Made by a program: the position numbers and the translations under genes. DNA of 64,000 bases from JALOOX01 sp964557955. Lineage in GTDB: Bacteria; Desulfobacterota; Syntrophobacteria; Syntrophobacterales; Syntrophobacteraceae. Of the stretch, positions 16,559 through 25,344 are shown one piece after another (positions within the stretch are counted from its first letter, which is position 1; each line of letters starts with the position of its first letter). The stretch is from assembly GCA_964557955.1 (NCBI GenBank), contig CAZLCS010000003.1, forward strand, positions 62,001 to 126,000, in the 5' to 3' direction. The notes beneath the pieces are model-generated. The model had not been told where the DNA came from. It did no database searches and saw nothing but the letters and a program-made list of their open reading frames with translations.

Positions 16559-16990
16559 TTAGGCTTTCTTCTTGATGGCCACACCTGTGCAGTTCACCAT
16601 CTGGTGTGCTGGATTCCCCTCGTGTTGGCCATACACTGTTGGGACGAGTGTCATGAGAAGGTCCTGAAAATGATCCAATGATCCCTGGATGAAAACCCGA
16701 TTTGCACTGTTCAGGCGATCAATTTTCCGCAGCATTTTCTTCAACGTTTCCAGCGCAGGCGAATCCTCTCCAAGCTCTTCTCGTGTTCCGCAGCATTTCA
16801 GCGCCTTCATGGATTCACTCAGAACATTGAGCGAGTACTCCTTTTGGGTGATGATCTGCAGCAGAAGCTTGGCGTCATATTGTCTCAGGGCTCTCGATTC
16901 GGCGGACAAGACCTCAAGCAACTGCTCTGCCTTTGCCTGACAGGCTGCCAGCGTTTCCTGCGCGATTCCACACATGGGTGTCACTCTCAT
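16559..16990 (-). CDS. flgN: FlgN-type export chaperone for FlgK/FlgL
   Basis: A 143-residue helical protein with the FlgN pattern: an N-terminal pair of long helices ('KAEQLLEVLSAESRALRQYDAKLLLQIITQKEYSLNVL') in which 'L..KE' lies before the connecting region, and a C-terminal region rich in Ser/Asn (LNSANRVFIQGSLDHFQ). FlgN-family proteins keep FlgK and FlgL unfolded for export. Its placement just before flgK supports this. The start is uncertain: ATG 16990 and 16975 and GTG 17002 are all possible. Confidence 0.8.
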   Translation of the reverse strand: MRVTPMCGIAQETLAACQAKAEQLLEVLSAESRALRQYDAKLLLQIITQKEYSLNVLSESMKALKCCGTREELGEDSPALETLKKMLRKIDRLNSANRVFIQGSLDHFQDLLMTLVPTVYGQHEGNPAHQMVNCTGVAIKKKA

Positions 16991-17079
16991 TTTGAACAGC
17001 ACAAAAGATCTGCATGTTGGCCATTGGCGCCCTTGGCCCCGCGCCCTTTGTCCTTAGTTGGACAAACAGCTCATCACCA

Positions 17080-17439
17080 CTATCGGTCGCTTTCGTTCTT
17101 GACTTGATTGAGACCTGCAGCATTCTCGGCAGATGGGTTGGTTTCGGCCTTTCCCCCCAACAGAGGGACCAGTCGCTGAAAAAGCAGATCAGCAATTCCA
17201 CCCGTGCTGTGTCGTGAGAGCTCTCCCGCGAGGGTCTCACGGAACATGCCCTCATAGGTCTCTCTTGCCTGATCGGGCTCTTCTGCCCGGAGGATGCTCT
17301 CGTCCATCGACTTCAAAAGATGCTGAGTCAAGAAAGACTCGAATTCCTGGCAGGCTTCTTTGAGGCGCTTCCTCTCCACATCCTGGTTTTGGGGGGCGGT
17401 GAGCGGTGAGGGCCTTGCGGCTGCCTTCTCAATGCTCAT
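17080..17439 (-). CDS. flgJ: FlgJ-type rod cap protein without muramidase domain
   Basis: A 119-residue protein matching only the N-terminal rod-binding domain of FlgJ: 'KEACQEFESFLTQHLLKSMDESIL' and 'YEGMFRETLAGELSRHSTGGIADLLFQRL'. In enterobacteria FlgJ carries a second, peptidoglycan-cleaving domain; here it is absent, as in many delta- and epsilon-type flagellar systems, so another enzyme must open the wall. Lies between flgI (83-base gap) and flgN. Confidence 0.9.
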   Translation of the reverse strand: MSIEKAAARPSPLTAPQNQDVERKRLKEACQEFESFLTQHLLKSMDESILRAEEPDQARETYEGMFRETLAGELSRHSTGGIADLLFQRLVPLLGGKAETNPSAENAAGLNQVKNESDR

Positions 17440-17522
17440 ATTTGGAACCTTTCTGCCTGAGGGGTAGAGCTCGATGATCCCGAGCTACCTCCGAAACCGT
17501 TGTCCTTCGAAAGACAACCCTG

Positions 17523-18629
17523 CTAGATGATTTCCAGTTCGGCCTGGAGCGCCCCAGACGCCTTGATGGCCTGGAGAATGTTGATCAAGTCACGGGGTGT
17601 CGCCCCGATGGCGTTGATTCCCTGCACGACCTGCCCGATCGTCACCCCACCGCCGATCAATGCCAGGGAGTCCTTCCCCTCCTGGACTTCGACCTTGCTC
17701 TCGGGGGTAACCACCGTATCGCCTTTGCTGCGCGGCAGGGGCTGAGATACATTCTTCTGCTCGCTCACCTGGACGGTAAGACTTCCGTGCGCGACCGCCA
17801 CGGGGGAGATGCGAACGTGCTCACCCATCACGATGGTGCCGGTTCTTTCGTTGATGATCACCTTGGCGACCACGTCGGGCTGCACTTCCATATTCTCCAA
17901 TCGAGAGAACATCTCCACCATCCGATCCCCATAGCCTTCGGGGATCTGGAGCTTGATGCTAGCCGCATCCACGGCTTTGGCATACTGGCCGTTCAACACC
18001 GCGTTGACCCCTGCTGCAACCTTGTTGGCAGTGGTGAAGTCCGGGGTCTTCAGCACCAGATCGACGGCGCTCAGGTCGTTGTACTGGATCGGTATTTCCT
18101 GTTCGACCGTGCCCCCGCCACTGATGTAACCGACGGTCGGATGATTCTTCTGTACGCTCGATCCGCTTTGGCTCCCGGCACTGAACCCTCCCGTCGAAAT
18201 TGGTCCCTGCACCACAGCGTAAGCTCTTCCGTCCGGTCCTTTCAGCGGTGTCATGAGCAGGGTGCCACCCTCGAGGCTTTTGGCATCGCCGACGGACGAT
18301 ACCTGCACATCGATCTTGGTTCCCACGCGTGCAAAGGGTGGCAGTTTGGCCGTGACCATAACCGCTGCAACATTCTTCACCTTGACCTGGGACGGATCGA
18401 CATGGATGCCGATGTTGTCCAGCAGGTTGGCGAGGGTGCTCACGGTAAACTGGGTTTTATCCTTGTCTCCGGTACCGTTCAAACCGACCACCAAACCATA
18501 GCCGATCAGGGGATTCGTTGCCGTGCCGCGAAAGGAGGCGATATCCTTGAGGCGAGTGGCCCCACAGATGCCATGAGCCAGAAGGCTCGTGACGAGCAGG
18601 ACAACAAGAACAGAAAATCCTTTTTTCAT
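17523..18629 (-). CDS. flgI: FlgI flagellar P-ring protein
   Basis: FlgI forms the periplasmic ring around the rod in the peptidoglycan. The start is ATG 18629, giving a clean signal peptide (MKKGFSVLVVLLVTSLLAHG, then cleavage before ATRLKD) and 368 residues, the normal family length. Hallmarks include 'RLKDIASFRG', 'NPLIGYGLVVGLNGTGDK', 'NVAAVMVTAKLPPFARVGTKIDV' and 'NERTGTIVMGEHVRI'. The frame continues upstream to 18710, but that part is Gly/Ser-rich and not coding-like. Confidence 0.96.
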   Translation of the reverse strand: MKKGFSVLVVLLVTSLLAHGICGATRLKDIASFRGTATNPLIGYGLVVGLNGTGDKDKTQFTVSTLANLLDNIGIHVDPSQVKVKNVAAVMVTAKLPPFARVGTKIDVQVSSVGDAKSLEGGTLLMTPLKGPDGRAYAVVQGPISTGGFSAGSQSGSSVQKNHPTVGYISGGGTVEQEIPIQYNDLSAVDLVLKTPDFTTANKVAAGVNAVLNGQYAKAVDAASIKLQIPEGYGDRMVEMFSRLENMEVQPDVVAKVIINERTGTIVMGEHVRISPVAVAHGSLTVQVSEQKNVSQPLPRSKGDTVVTPESKVEVQEGKDSLALIGGGVTIGQVVQGINAIGATPRDLINILQAIKASGALQAELEII

Positions 18630-18755
18630 CTTGCGTGCCTTGTTGAATGGAAAAGTCCCGGTCGCTTCAATGCCGTTGGAGCTGCCCCCGCCGCCGTCGG
18701 TCGTGTCCATGTCGCACCTGCCTGCTCAGGATGGCCTGCAGAGAGATCGCTTCCA

Positions 18756-19532
18756 TCAGAACGGGTTGACCGCGTCAATGAACTGGCTCAGCCAGCCCGG
18801 CTTCTGGTGCTTGCTCACGGGGCCCTTGCCGACCAGAAAGATCTTGGCCTCGGCGATGTTCTGGGACTGGATCGTGTTGTTGCGGGTGATGTCGATAGGA
18901 CGTACAATTCCCTCCAGAATGGTCTGCTGCATTTCGTCATTCACCTTGGTCCACCGCGACCCCCGGATCAGCAGGTTGCCATTGGGCAGCACGTCGACCA
19001 CGGTGGCCGTCATATAGGCGGACATGGAGTCGGTACGTGAAGTGGCTCCTTTACCCGCAAAATCGTTTTTGAACTGTCCCTGGTACGGGCCGAACGAGAA
19101 GGCTCCAACAGGGCTGCTGGTGCCGCTGCTTCCGGCGCTGACTCCACCGAACTTGAACGATCCCTCAAGGGATTTGTCCTTATTGGCCTTGGTGCTGGCC
19201 TCTTTGGACCCTTTGGATTCCTCGACGACGGTTATGGTAACAATGTCGCCGACTTTCCGAGCCCTGTGGTCTTCGAACAGGGAAGCACAGTCCTCGTTCC
19301 ACAGTGATCCCGTGGGGGCTTCCCGAGTGTCGCGCGTCTGAATGGGAGCCATCTGGGCCTGTGCCATGGGAGGAGGAGGGGGCGCCACGACTGTGGGGCT
19401 GGCGGTGGGTGAGGTCGCGCATCCAAGGAGTGCGGGGAAAAGGGCGGCCATCATCCCAAAGCAGACGGTGCGCCGGAATAATCCCGGCAGGGTTGACCAG
19501 TACACACGAGGATGGGTATCGGAAGGAAACAT
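18756..19532 (-). CDS. flgH: FlgH flagellar L-ring lipoprotein
   Basis: FlgH forms the outer-membrane ring of the basal body. The 258-residue protein has a long basic leader and a lipobox LLGC at about residue 38 in this numbering, then a Pro/Ala-rich linker and the conserved core: 'DHRARKVGDIVTITVVEES', 'TATVVDVLPNGNLLIRGSR' and 'VRPIDITRNNTIQSQNIAEAKI'. ATG 19532 has GGAG eight bases upstream; the in-frame TTG at 19556 overlaps the end of flgA. Its placement between flgA and flgI is the usual order. Confidence 0.95.
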   Translation of the reverse strand: MFPSDTHPRVYWSTLPGLFRRTVCFGMMAALFPALLGCATSPTASPTVVAPPPPPMAQAQMAPIQTRDTREAPTGSLWNEDCASLFEDHRARKVGDIVTITVVEESKGSKEASTKANKDKSLEGSFKFGGVSAGSSGTSSPVGAFSFGPYQGQFKNDFAGKGATSRTDSMSAYMTATVVDVLPNGNLLIRGSRWTKVNDEMQQTILEGIVRPIDITRNNTIQSQNIAEAKIFLVGKGPVSKHQKPGWLSQFIDAVNPF

Positions 19533-19552
19533 CTCAAATCTCCAATTTTGGC

Positions 19553-20575
19553 TCAAGGTATGGCTCTTACCGTCGCTTCATCCACGATCTCAGAAAGGAC
19601 CGTGCGATTGGTTTGCAGATTCAGAACGCGGATGGTTTTGCCCATCCAGCCGTCTTCCCGGGCCTGTCCTCTCGCACTGATCCTGAGTCCCGGCTGCTCA
19701 TAGAGAATCGTGACCGCTGCGCCCTTCTTGAGGGCGAGTGGAGCGTCGAGCTCATTCAACAGCAGAGGTTGGTAGAGTCCGGTATCGCGGAGCAGCCGTC
19801 TGCCGATCACCTGTGCCGGGCTCAAAGCGTAGCGATCCGGATTCTCGCCGACCTGGAACCTCTGAAGTTGTATGTCATTGTCACCGATGGTGTCGTTCCT
19901 GCTCAAGGGACGGGCGGCGACGACCACTTCCTGATAGAGCTGCACCTTGCCCGCGACCCTCACGGAACGCTTCTTCCTGCCGTCCACATGGAAATGGATA
20001 GTCAGGACGACGTTGCCGACGTACCTCTCCTTTGGGTTGGACTCGACGACATGGCTGACCTGGCCTGCAGGAATATCGGTCAATCCCGAATAAGTGATCC
20101 CCTGGATTTCCATATCTTCAGGCCGCCAGGGGGCGTTGCTCAGAATGTGGTTACGGAAGATCTCTTCGATCTCTCCCACCGTGATTTGGCTGGCCTGTCG
20201 TTTGATGGTCACCTGCTCCGGTGGGAGCACGATCTTGACTTGGGCACCATCGATTCCTCGCGAGCTGAGGAGCTGATCAAGGTACGAACGCAGCTGTGCA
20301 GAGGCGATGAACTTGTCGTTTCCGACGGTTGGTGCTTCTCCGAGGTCAATTCCCGCCATCAGGTTCTTCCAGTCCTCGGGCACGCTGTCCGCATGGAACA
20401 GGTCCAGAAGCTTCACCCGGTCGGATTCAATCCGGACTTCGTGGCGAACCCGGAGCTCTCGGAGCACTTCGGAGGCCAGGCAAGATCCGGTGGAAAAGCC
20501 CGTGGTCGATCCCATCACATGCCATAGAGACAAGCTGATTAACAGCGTCAGGATGTTGTTATTCAAGGAAGGCAT
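19553..20575 (-). CDS. flgA: FlgA P-ring assembly chaperone
   Basis: FlgA is a periplasmic chaperone needed to assemble FlgI into the P ring. The 340-residue protein has a hydrophobic N-terminal signal, a family-specific N-terminal half, and a C-terminal SAF-type domain ('VVVAARPLSRNDTIGDNDIQ' and 'VIGRRLLRDTGLYQPLLLNEL', then 'KGAAVTILYEQPGLRISARG' and 'IRVLNLQTNRTV'). ATG 20575 follows a GAGGTGAG site. It is longer than the E. coli protein (219 residues) because of the extended N-terminal half, a common feature of delta-type FlgA. Confidence 0.92.
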   Translation of the reverse strand: MPSLNNNILTLLISLSLWHVMGSTTGFSTGSCLASEVLRELRVRHEVRIESDRVKLLDLFHADSVPEDWKNLMAGIDLGEAPTVGNDKFIASAQLRSYLDQLLSSRGIDGAQVKIVLPPEQVTIKRQASQITVGEIEEIFRNHILSNAPWRPEDMEIQGITYSGLTDIPAGQVSHVVESNPKERYVGNVVLTIHFHVDGRKKRSVRVAGKVQLYQEVVVAARPLSRNDTIGDNDIQLQRFQVGENPDRYALSPAQVIGRRLLRDTGLYQPLLLNELDAPLALKKGAAVTILYEQPGLRISARGQAREDGWMGKTIRVLNLQTNRTVLSEIVDEATVRAIP

Positions 20576-20610
20576 TGCTCAGCTCACCTCGAGATCCTGC
20601 TCAGGCTCGA

Positions 20611-21393
20611 TCATCGAACCACGTTGTTCGCCTGCTGCAGCATCTCGTCCGCAGCCTTGATGACCTTCGAGCTGGCTTCATAGGCGCGCTGCCCGATGAT
20701 CATGTTGACCATTTCCTCGACCACGTTGATATTCGAGTTTTCGAGGAAGCCCTGGAGGAGGGTTCCGAAGTTCTCCGAGCCCGGTTCACCTGACTCTGCT
20801 TCGCCGGAAGCCGCCGAGGGAACGCAGTAATTTCTGCCCACGTTCAATAGACCCGAGGGGTTGGCAAAATCGTAGAGGGTAATGGTTTGTGTGGATAAGA
20901 CGTTGCCGGTCGGTCCCACCGCCGTTACCGTGCCGCCGGGGTCGATGGTGACGGATGCAGCGTCTGTGGGGATGCTGATCTCGGGCTGGAGTCGATTGCC
21001 GTCAGCGTCGCACAGGAAACCGTCCGGATCCAGCTTGAAAGCACCCGCTCGCGTGTAGGCTTCCTCCGTTCCCCTCAGAACCTTGAAGAAACCTTTGCCT
21101 TCGATGGCCACGTCCAGGGGATTGCTCGTCTGGGAGAAGTTCCCCTGGCTGTAAATCTTCTGCGTGGAAGTCGGCTTGGCGCCCATTCCCACCTGGATGC
21201 CCGAGAGGACCTTGGCATCATTGGAGGTTTCAGCTCCCGGGGGAGTGATGGTCTGGTACATCAGGTCCTCAAAGTTGGCCCTGCTGCGCTTGTAGCCCGT
21301 GGTATTGGCGTTGGCAAGGTTGTGAGCAATGACGTCCATATTCAACTGCTGTGCAGCCATGCCGGTGGCTGCCGTCCACAAACTTCGAATCAT
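20611..21393 (-). CDS. flgG: FlgG distal rod protein
   Basis: FlgG builds the distal rod crossing the periplasm. The 260-residue length is exactly typical. Conserved ends are 'MIRSLWTAATGMAAQQLNMDVIAHNLANANTTGYKRSRA' (split here by the D0 motif) and 'ENSNINVVEEMVNMIIGQRAYEASSKVIKAADEML'. AGGAG lies six bases before the ATG. Follows flgF by 46 bases. Confidence 0.97.
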   Translation of the reverse strand: MIRSLWTAATGMAAQQLNMDVIAHNLANANTTGYKRSRANFEDLMYQTITPPGAETSNDAKVLSGIQVGMGAKPTSTQKIYSQGNFSQTSNPLDVAIEGKGFFKVLRGTEEAYTRAGAFKLDPDGFLCDADGNRLQPEISIPTDAASVTIDPGGTVTAVGPTGNVLSTQTITLYDFANPSGLLNVGRNYCVPSAASGEAESGEPGSENFGTLLQGFLENSNINVVEEMVNMIIGQRAYEASSKVIKAADEMLQQANNVVR

Positions 21394-21439
21394 GGTGAGC
21401 TCCTGTGAGTCTTCAGAAGTGATCGAACCAATGCCGAAC

Positions 21440-22117
21440 TCAGGGGTTGCCGAGCTTTGTGGTTATGTTAGCGTCCTGCTCTTCGTGCATTCGGAGCGTC
21501 TTCTGGTATGCCTCGAATATTCGAGTGGTTTCGATCATCTGCGTCATTTCCTGGACGATATCAAAATTGGGCTCTTCGAGAGCGCCCTGCTCCACACTGC
21601 AGTCCTCGGCAGGCAGGGGAGCGATGGTGCTTTGGACCGGTTTCAGATAGCCGCTTCTGGCCTTTTCAAGCTGCACGTCGGGAGTGAACCTGACGATGTC
21701 CAGCGTGTCCACCTCCGTGTCGTCGTCAAATACCTGACCACTTCTTTCGACACGGAAATCCGCGTTCTCCAGGGTGATCGGTCCGCCCTTTCCAAGCACG
21801 GGCCAACCCTCCTGCGTAACGAGCACGTTTTGCCGGTTGAGCCTGAGGTTTCCAGCGCGGGTGTAAAGGATGCCATCATCGCTTTGAACCCGCAGGTAGC
21901 CTTCTCCGCTCAGGGCAATGTCCAGGGGGTTGCCGGTCTGAGCGATATTGCCCTGTTCCAGGCGCGGATAGGTGCTCTGTAACATGAAATCCCTGAAGTG
22001 AACCGAATCCCGCTTGTAGCCTGGGGTGGCTGCATTGGCGAGGTTGTTGGAGATCACGTCCAGTCGTTTTTCCTGTTCGAAGGCACCCAGCGCCGCCGCA
22101 TAAAAACCAATTCGCAT
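21440..22117 (-). CDS. flgF: FlgF proximal rod protein
   Basis: FlgF is a rod protein with the FlgF/G/E axial fold. The N-terminus 'GFYAAALGAFEQEKRLDVISNNLANAATPGYKRD' and C-terminus 'PNFDIVQEMTQMIETTRIFEAYQKTLRMHEEQD' define it; 225 residues is slightly short. A strong AAAGGAG site precedes the ATG. It is the first gene of the flgF-G-A-H-I-J-N-K-L operon and lies 31 bases behind a perfect sigma-54 promoter. Confidence 0.94.
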   Translation of the reverse strand: MRIGFYAAALGAFEQEKRLDVISNNLANAATPGYKRDSVHFRDFMLQSTYPRLEQGNIAQTGNPLDIALSGEGYLRVQSDDGILYTRAGNLRLNRQNVLVTQEGWPVLGKGGPITLENADFRVERSGQVFDDDTEVDTLDIVRFTPDVQLEKARSGYLKPVQSTIAPLPAEDCSVEQGALEEPNFDIVQEMTQMIETTRIFEAYQKTLRMHEEQDANITTKLGNP

Positions 22118-22147
22118 GTTCGTTGCTCCTTTCAGCCTCCAGGTTTA

Positions 22148-22162
22148 GCAAGGTGAGTGCCA
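22148..22162 (-). promoter_or_regulatory. sigma-54 promoter of the flgF operon
   Basis: On the minus strand the site reads TGGCAC-N5-TTGC, a perfect match to the sigma-54 -24/-12 consensus. It faces flgF, whose ATG at 22117 is 31 bases from the -12 element, leaving a leader of about 20 bases that contains the AAAGGAG ribosome site. Confidence 0.88.
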
Positions 22163-22331
22163 TTGAGCCGGCAGTCATCTAAAGGGTGTGGGAGCGCATC
22201 GGCGCTTCATCGCTTGGATGCTCGGCCTCTGGAGCTGCAGGGGGACATCGAGGAGGCGGCAAGATTTGCCGGTGGCGCCATCCACGGATTCCCTCGCGGC
22301 ACTTGCGAGCACTATTGGCGGGAGGGGGACT

Positions 22332-22811
22332 TCAGCCGACGGAGATCCTGGCCAGGTTCAGAATCAGCTCCACTTCGCCCAGAGGTTTCTGAAGCTTGCG
22401 GGCGATGGCCCTCGCGTCGAGTCCCGCTCGGGCCAGGCGAATGATGTCCTGGTTTTCCGTTGATGCGAAAGCGGAAATCTGAGTGGAAGAAATGCTGTCC
22501 ATGCTTCTGCGCAAACCATCCAGTTTTCTGCAGGCGGTTTCCGCTTCATGGATCTTCTGGTCCAGCGTTCTGATGATTCCCTTCATCAATTCCTGTCTTT
22601 CCTGAAGGTTCTTGTCAAAGGCCTCCGAAATCTGACGGGTTTCATCGATGACCTGCTGCAGGGAATCCACCACGGCCTCGGTCCCTTCGAACTTTTTGGC
22701 CGGTTTGGTCAAAAGGTAAAGGAGCAAAGCGATCACCAGGATGTCCAGTGCCACCTGGAGAGCAATGACCATGTTGTTGTTGCCCAGGAACCAGTCTGAA
22801 AGGAAATTCAT
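22332..22811 (-). CDS. DUF2802-like membrane protein of flagellar cluster
   Basis: A 159-residue protein with one N-terminal membrane segment (about residues 14-36), a long coiled-coil (about 45-115) and a small C-terminal helix-turn-helix-like motif 'DIIRLARAGLDARAIARKLQKPLGEVELILNL'. This layout matches the DUF2802-type proteins commonly found between fliA and che or flg genes. The role is unknown; the C-terminal motif resembles a DNA-binding helix-turn-helix but sits on a membrane-anchored protein. It is the last gene of the long fliL-to-here transcription unit. Confidence 0.75.
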   Translation of the reverse strand: MNFLSDWFLGNNNMVIALQVALDILVIALLLYLLTKPAKKFEGTEAVVDSLQQVIDETRQISEAFDKNLQERQELMKGIIRTLDQKIHEAETACRKLDGLRRSMDSISSTQISAFASTENQDIIRLARAGLDARAIARKLQKPLGEVELILNLARISVG

Positions 22812-22832
22812 GGATTTGTCTGTAAGCCCTTA

Positions 22833-23597
22833 TCACAGTCGTTCCCAATGGCTGACGCGGATGGTTTTGAGTCCGCTCTTGGGGAAACTTTGTTTCATGT
22901 ATTCCGTCAGTTGTTTCTCGAGAATACCCTGCCAGAGTTTCTGAGAGTTTTTGGCGGGCCGTGCGCGCAGCAAGTATTGATAGACGGTCTCCCTGTAGAA
23001 GGTCGCCCTCCCTGAGAACTCCTCGAAAGCGTTTGATGCGGCGAAGACGAAGCCCAGTCGCATATAGATCAGGTTCTTGTCTCGTTCAGACGTGGCAAGG
23101 ACCAGGAATTCAAAATCCTCCTGGAACTCGTGAACCGCGAAAGAGTGGCGAATGCTCTTCTTTCCAACCAGGGCTGGGGCTTTGGGATTCATGGCTTTGT
23201 AAACTGGGACGGCGATGGCTGCCATGATTCCGATGCATGCCACCAGGGATCCGATCAATATGAGCTTCTTTCTGTGTTTCCGGGCTGCTGTGTCATGGGA
23301 TGGAGTGGCCTCGGAGCCATCTTCGAGTCCGCTGAAGGACTCGTCGCCCTCTGAAGAACGGATGGCTGCGGCGGCTGGACTTGGATCGCCATCGAAATCG
23401 TCCAGGGAGAGAGAGCTTGACGGACTTTCAAATCCTTCAAAATCGAAGGACATTTCGCCCTGCTGACCTGGCGTGCTCACATCAAAGCCGAGCGGTTGCC
23501 CCATATCCCAGCCTGAGGGAAGCGACGGGCCTGCATCCCTGGATGCTGCTCCTTCACGCTCGTCATCATCCTGCATGGCGTCAGATTCATTGAACAT
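22833..23597 (-). CDS. single-span membrane protein with acidic N-terminus, FliL-like layout
   Basis: A 254-residue protein. The first ~105 residues are acidic and Ser/Asp/Gly-rich and probably disordered in the cytoplasm. One membrane segment (about 112-132, preceded by RKHRKK) leads to a ~115-residue domain with predicted strand 'FEFLVLATSERDKNLIYMRLGFVF' and a long helix with a conserved-looking ending 'SGLKTIRVSHW'. The topology and strand-helix order resemble FliL, but similarity is too weak for a firm call. ATG 23597 is nine bases past the fliA stop; GTG 23630 is also possible. Confidence 0.6.
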   Translation of the reverse strand: MFNESDAMQDDDEREGAASRDAGPSLPSGWDMGQPLGFDVSTPGQQGEMSFDFEGFESPSSSLSLDDFDGDPSPAAAAIRSSEGDESFSGLEDGSEATPSHDTAARKHRKKLILIGSLVACIGIMAAIAVPVYKAMNPKAPALVGKKSIRHSFAVHEFQEDFEFLVLATSERDKNLIYMRLGFVFAASNAFEEFSGRATFYRETVYQYLLRARPAKNSQKLWQGILEKQLTEYMKQSFPKSGLKTIRVSHWERL

Positions 23598-23605
23598 GTT
23601 TCGTT

Positions 23606-24439
23606 CTATGCCCTGGCGGTTGCTTTCCACGAGTTGCTGCTGTCCCCGAAGCTGATGTGCTCGGGCAGGTCATCTCGCTTGAGCTTGCGGGCCAGTTTGG
23701 TTCGGAGCCGCAATACGGCCTTGGTGTGGATCTGTGAGATCCTCGACTCGGTGTAGCCCATGACCGCACCGATCTCTTTCATGGTCAGTTCTTCGTAATA
23801 ATAGAGGGACAAGACGAGCTGCTCCTTTTCCGGCAGAGTCTTGATCGCCGCCGCCAGATGCTCTTTCAGCTCGGACCGATGCAGGTGAACGAACGGTTCG
23901 TCGGATTCGGGAGCCACGAGGCGAAGACTCCTGTTTTCCTGGATGGCGTCCTGGATGTCTTCAGGCATGACCGAGATTCCCTTGACCTCGTCGAGCAGCC
24001 CGTAATACTCATCCATGGACAGGCTCATCTCTTCGGCGATTTCTTCGTCCGTCGGGTTTCTGCCCAGTCTTTGCTCAAGTCCTGAGCAGGCCTTTTCCAG
24101 GCTGTGACCCTTCTGACGCAGAGAGCGCGGCACCCAGTCCATGGACCGGATCTCGTCCAGCATGGCGCCTCGAATCCGTATCTTGGCGTAAGTCTCGAAC
24201 TGGATTCCCTGGGTGGGATCAAACTTCTCGATGGCATCGATGAGTCCGATGACGCCGGCGTTAAAGAGGTCGTCGGTCTGGACGTTGTTGGGCAGTCTCG
24301 AAACCAGCCTCAGGGCCATGAATTTGACCAAAGGGCAGTGCTGTAGGATAATCTCATCTTTTTCGTGAGGCAGAAGCCTTCGGTCGGCCTTCTGGGCAAG
24401 ATACGGATTCCTATTGGGCGAATGGTTCACCTGCAGCAT
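23606..24439 (-). CDS. fliA: FliA flagellar sigma-28 factor
   Basis: FliA directs RNA polymerase to late flagellar genes and is held by FlgM. The 277-residue protein has sigma region 2 ('PLVKFMALRLVSRLP', 'DDLFNAGVIGLIDAIEKFDPTQG', 'FETYAKIRIRGAMLDEIRSMDWVPRSLR'), region 3 (LEKACSGLEQRLGRNPTDEEIAEEM) and region 4 ('LPEKEQLVLSLYYYEELTMKEIGAVMGYTESRISQIHTKAVLRLR'). It is a FliA/WhiG-type sigma. Starts 24 bases after the flhG stop, in the export-gene operon, so sigma-54 probably controls its production. Confidence 0.96.
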   Translation of the reverse strand: MLQVNHSPNRNPYLAQKADRRLLPHEKDEIILQHCPLVKFMALRLVSRLPNNVQTDDLFNAGVIGLIDAIEKFDPTQGIQFETYAKIRIRGAMLDEIRSMDWVPRSLRQKGHSLEKACSGLEQRLGRNPTDEEIAEEMSLSMDEYYGLLDEVKGISVMPEDIQDAIQENRSLRLVAPESDEPFVHLHRSELKEHLAAAIKTLPEKEQLVLSLYYYEELTMKEIGAVMGYTESRISQIHTKAVLRLRTKLARKLKRDDLPEHISFGDSSNSWKATARA

Positions 24440-24463
24440 CTTTTCTCTGTCTTTCTTCGACTT

Positions 24464-25342
24464 CTAGACTTTCAGAAGTCGCTTCCAAAAGAATTGAACG
24501 GTTCCATTGTTGGGATGTGGGGCGCTCTTCCTGATCTTTTCCGCCAGGGTGATGAAGGCCTTGGCAGCTGGAGCGTTCGGGAATGCTTCCACGAGAGGCC
24601 TCTGCTGAAGGACGGCCCGCGGAACATCCGGATCATGAGGTATGCTGCCCAAGTAATCCAGAGAAATGCCGTCCAGGAAATGGTCTGCAACCTTGCTCAT
24701 TTGGGCGAAAATACTCTTTCCGGCTCTCTCATCATGCACAGAGTTTGCCAAAATTCGAAAATGACGCTCTCCATGTCGAGTGTAAAGGACCTTGATGAGG
24801 GCATAGGCATCGGTGAGGGAAGTGGGTTCCGGTGTCACCACCACCACGCGTTCCTGGGCTGCCAGATTGAAATAGAGGACGGTGTCAGAAATCCCGGCAC
24901 CGGTATCCACCAGTAATATGTCGACGTCGGCTTCGAGCTCGTCGAGGAGTTGAAGGAACTGGAGCTTCTGTTCGTCGGTGAGCCGAGTCAATTCTTGGAC
25001 ACCGGAGCTGGCCGGCATGATGCGAATGCGCCCGGGCCCTTTCACCAGCACTTCCTGCAGTTGCCGTTTGCCTTCCAGGACATGACTGATGTTTTCCTTA
25101 GGGGCCAGTCCGAGAAGCACATCGATGTTGGCGAGTCCCAGGTCGGCATCGAGAATGAGCACTCTCTTGCCCATCAAATCGAAAGCGCAAGCCAGGTTGA
25201 CGACAACATTGCTCTTTCCGACTCCTCCCTTGCCGCTGCTCACGCAGATGACCCGCACGGACGGAGGGACCACACCCAATTCCCTGCTGTTTTGAGGGAG
25301 ACGTTGATGGTTCGTCTCACGCAATCCTAAAGCCTGGTCCAT
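24464..25342 (-). CDS. flhG: FlhG (FleN) MinD-like ATPase, flagellar number regulator
   Basis: FlhG limits the number of flagella and works with FlhF at the cell pole. The 292-residue protein has the deviant Walker A 'SSGKGGVGKSNVVVNLA', 'LILDADLGLANIDVLLGL' (Walker A' / B-like) and 'DILLVDTGAGISDTVLYF'. The N-terminal 'DQAxxLR' motif, which stimulates FlhF GTPase activity in homologues, is seen as 'MDQALGLRE'. The start follows the flhF stop by two bases, with AAGGA upstream. The C-terminal ~30 residues resemble the amphipathic membrane helix. Confidence 0.95.
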   Translation of the reverse strand: MDQALGLRETNHQRLPQNSRELGVVPPSVRVICVSSGKGGVGKSNVVVNLACAFDLMGKRVLILDADLGLANIDVLLGLAPKENISHVLEGKRQLQEVLVKGPGRIRIMPASSGVQELTRLTDEQKLQFLQLLDELEADVDILLVDTGAGISDTVLYFNLAAQERVVVVTPEPTSLTDAYALIKVLYTRHGERHFRILANSVHDERAGKSIFAQMSKVADHFLDGISLDYLGSIPHDPDVPRAVLQQRPLVEAFPNAPAAKAFITLAEKIRKSAPHPNNGTVQFFWKRLLKV

Positions 25343-25344
25343 AT

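Noticed and set aside
17787..19040. Long plus-strand open frame (417 codons) opposite flgI and flgH
   Set aside because: Lies entirely antisense to two recognised genes, has no family pattern and no ribosome site; a high-GC shadow.
22257..22271. Hairpin CGGCAA-GAT-TTGCCG between flgF and the DUF2802-like gene
   Set aside because: Short stem, no T-run; expected by chance in a high-GC gap.
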